Assembly (NCBI GenBank): GCA_030035585.1
Contig: CM057471.1
Coordinates: 98,544,819 to 98,608,818, forward strand
Length of the DNA: 64,000 bases
Reading direction: 5' to 3'
Source of the DNA: Dugong dugon
Taxonomy: Eukaryota > Chordata > Mammalia > Sirenia > Dugongidae
Program-made: the position numbers and the translations under genes
Notes under the pieces: model-generated
What the model saw: only the letters and a program-made list of their open reading frames with translations
Databases searched by the model: none
What the model was told of the DNA's origin: nothing
Part shown: positions 57,255 to 64,000 of the stretch, one piece after another
Layout: each line of letters begins with the position of its first letter
Position numbering within the stretch: the first letter of the stretch is position 1

Positions 57255-58689
57255 ACCATATTCATTATTTAAAACTCTTTACTGATGTACACATTTTAAC
57301 AAAACAAATAACCAAAAAATACACAAAACCATAGTTATTTAAAACATAGGACTTTTTTTTTAAACGATGTCTATAAAAATACAATGTTTAAGGCAGTTTG
57401 GAAATGCATTTATACATTTCTACAATGTCCATAAATTCTCTCAAAAATAAGAATGTTAACTTCAAATCTATAAAATACACTGTACACTTTGACTGTTTTG
57501 AGATAGAGCACACTTCACAAAAGGCTGTGGTTTGGATTCCTGGTGGCAAATGGATTCTATACATTTCAGGGGGGAAAAGTATAACATGGACGTGGATTTA
57601 AAACTTTTAACGTCTCTTTAAAAATAAATTATTTCTGAAGCATACAATTTATAAAAATTCTATATACAAAGTACAGCAACTGGTAATAAATCCCAGTTTT
57701 AAATACACTTTATATACGATTTACCAGGGGTTAGCACCCTGATAGCAGCAGAGGCAATATACTTTCTCCGCATATTTGTACATACAATTTCTTGATGTAG
57801 AGAACAAAAATGACAACAAAACATACACCATAAAGAGGCTTTCATAGATGGCAGTGCAGAGCTCTTTTAAATAAGAAAGTTGCATTGTTCAACTCTTTAG
57901 GTCAGCATTTTTTGACCCTTATCCTACGAAATATCCTAGGAGATCAGAGTGGTAAGAATGAAATTAAGGTCAAGGGCTCGAAGTTATCCAAAACTAATTT
58001 AGGAATAATAACCCCTTGCCACCCACCCTTAAGGCAATCACCCGCCTCCCCAATGTCAGTGAGAATTAGGAATGAATCCCAAGTGGGACTTGAATCTGTT
58101 TACTCACAATTGCAATGTCCTCACTGGCCACCTCTGGTCAATCAATAATAAAAATTGATAACGGCATTTTTTTCCCTCCTCATAGGAAAAATGCTAATAA
58201 GGCAGCCCTTTTGCAAAATAAATCTTCCTTCAAATGCCCTGCTCCAAGCCCAGTCCCCTAGAGAACTGAAACGCTCCAGGTCCCACGGGTCAGCACCCTC
58301 CCTTCTGAGTTCAAGGCTACGGTTCTGTGTACCCCCGCCCCCCACGCCCATTTCAACACAGGCGTCCAGAAATCTACTGCTAGGCCCGTTTCTGCAGGAC
58401 AGACTAGTTGGGAGTTTCTGGAGCCTGCAATGGGGGCGGGGAGGATATCCAAGAAATCATGCTGAGCAAAGGAGACGGGGGAAGTGCCAAGAGTCGTGGC
58501 GGGGAAACCAGCTAGGCAGAGTCTACTTTGAAAAAGTTTCTTGAAAGTATCCCTAACCGTTCCCTCTATCTGTCCCCATGCCATGTGGCGAGCCGCGACC
58601 ACAGGTGACCGGGCGCGGGAGCGAGCCGGAGAGCGCGCGCGGGAGCGGGGCCCCGGCCCTCCCGCAGTCAACGGCGCGGGGCGCGAGGG
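57255..58689 (-). other. GAS1: GAS1 3' untranslated region (inferred extent)
   Basis: Sequence downstream of the GAS1 stop on the minus strand. It changes from GC-rich (58250-58690) to AT-rich (57260-58000) and carries several ATTTA pentamers on the minus strand (near 57430, 57617, 57686, 57700, 57868), a feature of unstable, post-transcriptionally controlled mRNAs. No recognisable interspersed repeat lies in it, unlike the DNA further away, which suggests constraint. A length of about 1.4 kb is plausible for GAS1, but no transcript evidence is available here. Confidence 0.6.
57278..57283 (-). promoter_or_regulatory. candidate GAS1 poly(A) signal AGTAAA
   Basis: No AATAAA occurs on the minus strand between 57161 and 58690. 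AGTAAA at this place, followed within 40 nt by a GT-rich stretch, is the best candidate. An ATTAAA at 57154-57159 is an alternative about 125 nt further on. The call rests only on motif and position. Confidence 0.4.
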
Positions 58690-59721
58690 CTAAAAGAGGG
58701 GCCGGAGCAGCAGCAGCAGCAAGATGGAGGCGAGCGGGGTCCAGGCGCCTCGGGGCGCTAAGCGGCCGCCGCCACTCCTGCGCCCGGGCCCGTAGGGCAG
58801 GTCCCCGTGGCCACCCGCCGCAACAGCGCCGCCGCCCGGGCGCGGCGGGTGCGGAAGGCCGTCGTCGTCGTCTAGCGGCTGCTCGCCGCCCGCGCCCCCG
58901 GCGCGCTGCTCGTCGTCGTAGTCCTCATCGTAGTAGTCGTCCAGGCCCCCGTCTGAGCCGCTGCTGCCCTGGCCGTTGCCCATCTCGGCGCCGAAGCACA
59001 GGCGGGCCATGTTCTCCTTGACCGACTCGCAGATGGGCCGCTCGAGGCCGTCGCACACGCAGTCGTTGAGTAGTGCCGCCTTTGGTACGGCCAGCATGTC
59101 CTCGATGACGCTGCGGCACTCGTCGGTGCAGCGCAGCCCGTTGAAGAGTTTGCCACAGTAGGTCAGGTAGCGGCTGAGCGCCAGATTGCAGCGGCTGTCG
59201 CGGTCGCAGCGCCGCCGGGCCTCGGTGCAGCCCATGACCCCGCCCGCGCCCGGGCCGCCCGCGCCGCCGCTGCTCGTCCGGGGCAAGCATGGCTCAATGG
59301 CGCGCTTGGTGGACTTGCAGTTCTCGTCCTGAGCGCAGTCACAGTCTTCCAGGGCGGGCCCGCGGCGCGTGTGGTTGAGCTGAATGAGGGCCGAGATGCA
59401 GTGGCTCGGGCAGCGCCAGCGCGACGAGGAGGAGGCAGCCGAGGCCGGGAAGGCGGCTGCGGCCCCCGGCGCGTCGCCCGCGCCGCGCTGCGCCAGGACC
59501 GGCGCGCACGCCTCGGCGTATTGATTGTAGGCGTAGCTGCACTCCGGCTCCCCCTGGCACTGCAGCAGCGCCTGCCAGCAGATGAGGCGGCGGCCGTGCG
59601 CCAGTCCCGAGCCTCGCGGCGCCGAGCCCAGCAGCTGCAGCAGCGCCATCAGGCACAGCCAGGCGCCCGGCACGGTCCCCCCGCGGGCCCCGCCGCCGCC
59701 GCCCAGCAGCCCTGCCACCAT
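58690..59721 (-). CDS. GAS1: GAS1, growth arrest-specific protein 1 (GPI-anchored hedgehog co-receptor)
   Basis: A complete single-exon frame of 343 codons. The start has a strong context (G at -3 and +4) and the stop is TAG. Residues 1-42 form an arginine/glycine-rich start followed by a hydrophobic signal core (WLCLMALLQLLG). Two cysteine-rich GDNF-receptor-alpha-like modules follow, roughly C48-C145 and C165-C242, with an N-glycosylation site at N116 (NHT). Next is an acidic Asp/Tyr stretch (about 250-282), a Pro/Gly-rich linker, and a C-terminal hydrophobic tail (ASILLLLLL) suited to GPI attachment. Known biology: GAS1 is induced in growth arrest, blocks entry into S phase, binds Sonic hedgehog together with PTCH1, CDON and BOC, and can associate with RET. 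Length and intronless structure match the mammalian family. No frameshift or missing cysteine is obvious. Very GC-rich codon use reflects the CpG island. No other gene lies within this window. Confidence 0.97.
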   Translation of the reverse strand: MVAGLLGGGGGARGGTVPGAWLCLMALLQLLGSAPRGSGLAHGRRLICWQALLQCQGEPECSYAYNQYAEACAPVLAQRGAGDAPGAAAAFPASAASSSSRWRCPSHCISALIQLNHTRRGPALEDCDCAQDENCKSTKRAIEPCLPRTSSGGAGGPGAGGVMGCTEARRRCDRDSRCNLALSRYLTYCGKLFNGLRCTDECRSVIEDMLAVPKAALLNDCVCDGLERPICESVKENMARLCFGAEMGNGQGSSGSDGGLDDYYDEDYDDEQRAGGAGGEQPLDDDDGLPHPPRPGGGAVAAGGHGDLPYGPGRRSGGGRLAPRGAWTPLASILLLLLLRPLF

Positions 59722-60439
59722 CGCGGGCAGCGGCGGCCGCCAGGCGAGGAGGGGAAAGGAGAGGAGGCGCTGGGAGCCGCGGACGTAGAGCCGGTGGAAA
59801 AGTTTGTCCAGGTCCTGATAACTTCTTGCATGAGTGTCTTCATAAATCCATGCGCGCTGCTGCCTGGTGTCCCGCGGGTTGCAGAAGGTCGGCTCGAGGG
59901 CTGCGGATCCTTTCTAGAAATGCACGGCCACCAAAGGCCCCGCTCTCCACCCGGGAGCCCTCCGACTCGGCCCCGGCGCTGGCAGAAGGCGCTCACAGCC
60001 GCGCCGGGGGGCTGTGGGGTGCCGGGCCACGGAGGGGCTGCAGGACCGCGCGGCTCCGCGGGGGCATCTTGCTCCGCGCCTGCAGATCCGTTGTGCGGCC
60101 GGCGCTCCCGGGCCGGCTGCTCGTGCTGCGGCCGCCGCGGCTCCTTCTCAGCTCAGCGCCGCGCCGCCGCGGGCTCTCGCATCGCGCCGCTTCCTGGCCC
60201 GGCGTCAGTGCGCTGCCCGCCTTCCCGCGGCCCGGCCGCTCCCCTCCCCCTCCGCTCCCGGCGACCCCAGCCTCGGCCGGCTCCGGGGAGCCTTTTCCGG
60301 GAGGCGCGGGGAGAACAACGAGCTCGGCGCGGCCGGAGAGCGGCTCCCGGGTTTTCCTCGGCAGCGGCCGCTGCGGCTTCTCGGGTGACAAGGAGCCCGA
60401 GGAGCGGATCCGCTGAGCCCGGCTGCGGACTCGCTCGCA

Positions 60440-60460
60440 GCGAGGCTTTAAATACAAAAG
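60440..60460 (-). promoter_or_regulatory. TATA-like core promoter candidate of GAS1
   Basis: Minus-strand TATTTAAAG (60446-60454) lies inside a GC-rich island, 725 bp upstream of the GAS1 start codon. A start site about 30 nt downstream (near 60415) would give a 5' UTR of roughly 690 nt. An inverted CCAAT box (ATTGG on plus at 60656-60660) lies about 200 bp upstream. TSSs in CpG islands are often dispersed, so a closer start is possible. Confidence 0.45.
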
Positions 60461-60682
60461 TGGGCCGGGAGTCCCCGCGTGGTGCCGCGGTGCCCCCTCA
60501 TTATGCATGCATGGAAAAGCAAACAAACAAAAACATTAGCAACGCTCCTCCGGCTCGCCGGCTCCGGCCCCGCGCGCTCCGAGCCTGCCCGCTTTCTCCT
60601 TTCTCCACTCTCTTTCGCCTTTGCTCGGCCCCCTTGCCCGGCTTTTCGAGATACTATTGGTTCTGCTCGTTGTTGTTGAAAG

Positions 60683-60705
60683 TTTTTTTTTTTTTTTTTT
60701 TTTTT
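60683..60705. repeat. T(23) homopolymer upstream of GAS1
   Basis: Uninterrupted run of 23 T on the plus strand about 230 bp upstream of the TATA-like element. It may exclude nucleosomes or be the remains of a poly(A) tail; no attached retroelement is visible. Confidence 0.8.
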
Positions 60706-60719
60706 ACGAGCCGCTGGAG

Positions 60720-62105
60720 TGGGGTTGCGGAGTGGGGGAGGGCGGGGAGGGTGGTGGGCAGCTCACATTCAGGCATTCAGGGCTAGAAAGGAACGGAGCC
60801 TGACAGAGGCCCGGGAGCTCCTCCCACTTTTAAGGAGGCTCGGAGTGGGAGCCCCAGCTCGCGCCCAGAACCAGCGTGCAGGGCTTAGCGGCAGCTGTTT
60901 GCATCCGGCTCAGCCACGGACCTTTTTGTTTTGTTTCCCCTCTTTTCTTTCCTTCTTTTCTTTTTTCCTTTCCTTTTGGTGGTTTTATGAATTCTCCCTG
61001 GCCCCCATCTGTTTCTTCGACTGGGTTCAGCGTTTAGTTTGTTTTTTAGGTTTCTCATAACGGAGGAGGAGGACCCAAAAAATCGAATGTGGGACTTCTG
61101 CAACTTAAAAAACAAAGTAAACAAACAAAACAGCACGCAAGAAAGAGGCGCACGCTTTAGTTAGAGAGATGTTGATATTTCAACCCTCCAATCCCAGCTC
61201 GCAGATCTGGCAGGTAGGGCCCTTGTGCCAGGCATCGTTTTCAACTGCCAGACAGAAATCCCACCAACTGAATTAACTTCTTAGGAATATAAATTTATGA
61301 CATGGACGGTAATGAGAAATAATGATAGTTTTACAAATCTCCAGGGTTGTTGAACAGTACCATCTGGCCGCAGTCACAACATAGAGGAGGGAGATAAATT
61401 GGCATGCACTAAGGTTTATGTTCAAGTGTACGTTTCCATGCCTCACTCACTTTAAACTGCTGAGTTTTTTGCGAGAGGAAGCTTTGGGAAGCCGTCCGGA
61501 GAGGAGCCGCTGTAATCCTGACGCGGGAGTTTTGCGAGCTACCTTAACTGTGGCACAACACAACCTTCGGCCATCAGAGGCATCGGGTGTCTGCTGCCTG
61601 TCAAAAACTGGCGCTTTTTTTCCCTCCCCTTTTCGTGGAGAGACTATCAACTCCATCTGTCACAAAAATTGAGGCTAAATCTCCTTTCCAGAAGCAGAGG
61701 GAGCTGGGGCTCCAGCGCTCAGAGTTCGGCTGTCTGCCTCTCCCCAGAGGCAAAGTGGAGTTGAAATGGCAAAAGCCAGAGCAGCGTCTCAGCACATGTA
61801 GATTTATCAGGCTGCAGAAATGCCTCCTGTTTATGCGGAGGCTGCTGCATTCCTCAGACGCACTGGGTCTGCCTTAAGAAGCTGCATCTCTGCAGTCCTC
61901 AAAACAAAACAAAACAAATAAACCTTAAATGAACAATGAGGGGGTGGGGGTAAGACAGGCTGTCTTGCTGTGGCTTAAGTAGTAGAAATCACGCTAACGG
62001 CAATATAAAACTATATTAAAAGAAGTAATAATAGAAAGGCTTCATCTTTGTGGCACGTCAAAACAACCATTTTCCTTGCTTTTCAATTATGATTATTTGA
62101 GGTGT
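60720..62105. other. GAS1 upstream flank, no repeat recognised
   Basis: About 1.4 kb of unique-looking DNA beyond the CpG island. It contains pyrimidine-rich tracts (60920-60980) and moderate GC blocks (61440-61880). No coding unit is supported. This is a reasonable place for proximal enhancers of GAS1, but only by position. Confidence 0.5.
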
Positions 62106-62107
62106 TG

Positions 62108-62316
62108 TGTTTGGTGGTGTAAATAGTTGAGTGCTATGCTACTAACTGACAGGTTGGTGGTTGGAACTCAGTGTTCAGAGGGAGAAAGTCCTGGCAATCC
62201 ACTTGTGATAAGATTACAGCCAAGTAAACCCTATGGGGCAGTTCTACTCTGTCACATGGGGTCACTCTGAATTGGAATCCACTGGATGACACGCAACAAT
62301 GAACAGCAGCAACAAC
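62108..62316 (+). mobile_element. AfroSINE (third subtype)
   Basis: GTTGAGTGCTATGCTACTAA, AAGATTACAGCCAAGTAAAC, TGGGGTCACTCTGAATTGGA in order. Head start decayed. Confidence 0.88.
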
Positions 62317-62428
62317 AGTATTTGAGTTGTGTGGAGTTGTAATCTCTGTCCTGCCAGGAGGGCTTGGACAAGTCTCTTGCCTTCGCTGCAGCTTGGGTAC
62401 CTCACAGATAAAGTTCAGGGCCAGATTA

Positions 62429-62647
62429 AAACAATACCAACAACCAAACCTTTGGTGGTGGAGAGGATTCTGACTCATGGAGACTTCATGTGTTAGAGTA
62501 GAGCCGTGCTCCATAGGGTTTTCTTGGTTGTAATCTTTATGGAAGCAGATGGTCAGACCTTCTTCTGAGGCACCACTGGGTGGGTTTAAACTGACCACCT
62601 TTAGATTAGTAGTTGAGTGCAAACCGTTTGTGCCACCTAGGGACCTT
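62429..62647 (-). mobile_element. AfroSINE (long-body subtype), antisense
   Basis: Reverse tail GAGGATTCTGACTCATGGAG, GTGCTCCATAGGGTTTTCTT, head ending GTGCCACCTAGGGACC. Perfect 12-bp target duplication AGGGCCAGATTA at 62417-62428 and 62648-62659. Confidence 0.95.
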
Positions 62648-62767
62648 AGGGCCAGATTAGATATTTGAAAAAGTCCCTTTCATCTTTAAAGTTCCATGCT
62701 TGTGTGCTCATAAGAACCAAAGTGAGCATTCATTCTCATCTTTAAGCAAATGTTTGTTGACTTCCTT

Positions 62768-62970
62768 TGGAATAGTGGGTCTCAAACATTAGTGTGCATC
62801 GGAATCATCTGGAAGACTTGTTAAAACCCAGATTGCTGAACCCCAGCCCTGGAGTTTCTGATTCAGTAGGACTAGTGGGGTCCTGAGAATCTGGGTTTCT
62901 AACATGTTCTCAGGGGATGCTGCCACTGCTGTTGATCTGGGGACTGCACTTTTAGAAGCACTGCTCTAGA
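62768..62970 (+). mobile_element. MER5-like hAT remnant
   Basis: GTGGGTCTCAAACATTAGTG, GGAATCATCTGGAAGACTTG, GAGTTTCTGATTCAGTAGGA, and a matching right end GGGGACTGCACTTTTAGAAG. Nearly full-length. Confidence 0.75.
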
Positions 62971-63250
62971 GCACCAATGTGTTTGTTTATTTGTTTTAAT
63001 TTACCCCACCCTGGCCTCCATATGGCTCTCAGTGGGATTTGAGGGAGTTCTAAGAACTCTGCATGCTCTGGGGACGCCTCCACCCCCAGGCTCAGGACAT
63101 TGCAGGCCTAATAGGCCAAGCCTGAAAAGGGGCCTATAATGAGATATGAGAACTAAACACCCCTCTGCCATAAGCCCAGGAGACCGTGAGAACCAATCCT
63201 GTCATGCCTCACATCTAGATTTTCATCAGTGATCACTAGACCTCCAAAAG
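62971..63250. other. unassigned sequence
   Basis: No gene or repeat family recognised. Confidence 0.4.
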
Positions 63251-63588
63251 GGGCGGTGGTGGTTCAGTGGTAGAATTCTCGCATTCCATGTAGAAGACCT
63301 GGTTGGTTGGTTCCCTGCTAATGTACCTCATACAAAGTCACCCATCTGTCAGTAGAGGCTTGCATGTTGCTATGATGTTGAACAGGTTTCAGTGGAGCTT
63401 CCAGACTAAGACAGACTAAGAAGAAAGGCCTGGCGATCTACTTCCAAAAATCAACCAATGAAAACCCTGTGGATCACAATGGTCCAATTTGCATCCAATC
63501 ACTGGGATGGTGCAGGACTGGGCAGTGTTACATTGTGCATGGGGTCGCTGTAAGTCAGAGGTCAACTCAACAGCAGCTAACAACAACA
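63251..63588 (+). mobile_element. tRNA-Gly-headed SINE with RTE-like 3' tail
   Basis: GGCGGTGGTGGTTCAGTGGT followed by AGAATTCTCGCATTCC is a clear tRNA-Gly 5' half with intact A box; the B box is decayed. Body and tail as in the copy at 7875-8229 (GCTTCCAGACTAAGACAGAC, GGGTCGCTGTAAGTCAGAGG) and an AACAACAAC end. Confidence 0.9.
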
Positions 63589-63722
63589 AACCAAAACCAA
63601 ACCCACGACCGTCGAGTTGATTCCGACTCACAGAGACCCTATAGGACAGAGTAGAACTGCCCCATAGGCTTTCCAAGGCTATAAATCTTTATGGAAGCAG
63701 ACTGCCACATCTTTCTTCCACA
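63589..63722 (-). mobile_element. AfroSINE (third subtype), antisense, head-truncated
   Basis: CGACCGTCGAGTTGATTCCG near-consensus tail, CCCATAGGCTTTCCAAGGCT, then GGAAGCAGACTGCCACATCT; the tRNA head is missing. It abuts the preceding SINE tail to tail. Confidence 0.9.
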
Positions 63723-64000
63723 GAATAACAACAGATCTCCAAATCATTCCTCATCACCCAGGCACTAATCCAAGTATCACTCTGTACATCTCTTAAACTG
63801 GATTAATTCTCATCATGACCTCCTCCTTCCACTGGAACTCCCAATCTGTTCTCAGCAAACTCTCCTATATCCTCAACCTCCTTTCTGAATTGGATTTTCA
63901 CCTTCTTACTCTAACTAAAACCTAGCTGATCCTTGAAGTCATGACCTCCACTTTAGCCCTCTCAAGTCCTGGCTGTTTTTTCTTCCATAGCCCACATCCC
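63723..64000. other. unassigned pyrimidine-rich sequence
   Basis: Unique-looking to the window edge; no gene or repeat named. Confidence 0.4.

Larger units (their letters stand above)
58560..60640. promoter_or_regulatory. CpG island spanning the GAS1 promoter and CDS
   Basis: Dense CpG dinucleotides and very high GC begin just 3' of the GAS1 stop and run through the whole CDS and 5' flank to about 60640. No other part of the window looks like this. The bias creates long antisense and out-of-frame open readings that are not genes. Confidence 0.85.

Noticed and set aside
59649..59996. Possible overlapping upstream ORF on the GAS1 mRNA
   Set aside because: The frame begins with GTG, not ATG, at 59996, so it is not a credible uORF.
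59371..60786. 471-codon plus-strand open frame across the GAS1 5' half and promoter
   Set aside because: It is antisense to GAS1 in very GC-rich DNA where stops are rare, has Arg/Ala/Pro low-complexity composition and no domain; best explained as a shadow of CpG-island composition.

Overview
This window is mammalian nuclear DNA, almost certainly from an afrotherian and most likely a paenungulate (elephant, sirenian or hyrax). The diagnostic evidence is the repeats. About two dozen copies of tRNA-derived AfroSINE-type elements occur on both strands, many with 11-17 bp target-site duplications. They sit beside RTE/BovB-type LINE copies whose 3' tails are the same as the SINE tails. Old mammal-wide repeats (MIR, L2, L1M, MER5-like, MaLR-like LTRs) are also present. 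I cannot tell the species from this window alone.

The only protein-coding gene I can support is GAS1, on the minus strand at 58690-59721: intact, a single exon, 343 codons. It lies in a CpG island (about 58560-60640), has a TATA-like promoter candidate near 60450, and an AT-rich 3' UTR that probably ends near 57260 at a non-canonical AGTAAA signal. GAS1 encodes a GPI-anchored, GDNF-receptor-alpha-like co-receptor for Sonic hedgehog and is known to lie in a gene-poor region. That fits the remaining 57 kb, which hold repeats and stretches of unique non-coding DNA, several with the composition of conserved enhancers.

Layout: 1-9.7 kb holds an L1M 3' end, a MIR with a 36-unit TC microsatellite, a 3.4 kb 5'-truncated L1 with a 19-bp duplication (4031-7445), a tRNA-Gly-headed SINE and an ERVL-like solo LTR. 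9.7-16.8 kb holds an antisense L1, a MaLR-like LTR element with 98% identical LTRs, an internally deleted RTE and a dense SINE cluster. 16.8-26 kb is mainly unique sequence with scattered SINEs and LTRs. 26.3-32.1 kb is an old L1M interrupted by a 2.3 kb RTE whose catalytic aspartates are lost. 32-42.5 kb has MIRs, direct repeats, a candidate regulatory block (about 35.1-35.8 kb), SINEs in microsatellites and a decayed L1M. 42.7-48.8 kb is a decayed endogenous retrovirus with gag, protease, reverse transcriptase, RNase H and integrase remnants, split by a later LTR insertion. 48.8-57 kb has SINEs, L2 and unique sequence with regulatory candidates. 57.2-61 kb is GAS1, and 61-64 kb is unique sequence plus a SINE cluster.

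I found no bacterial-type operon, CRISPR array, functional tRNA or rRNA gene, or new gene system. The most informative signals are the modular SINE/RTE relationship, the nested insertions that allow relative dating, and the unexplained non-repetitive blocks around GAS1.
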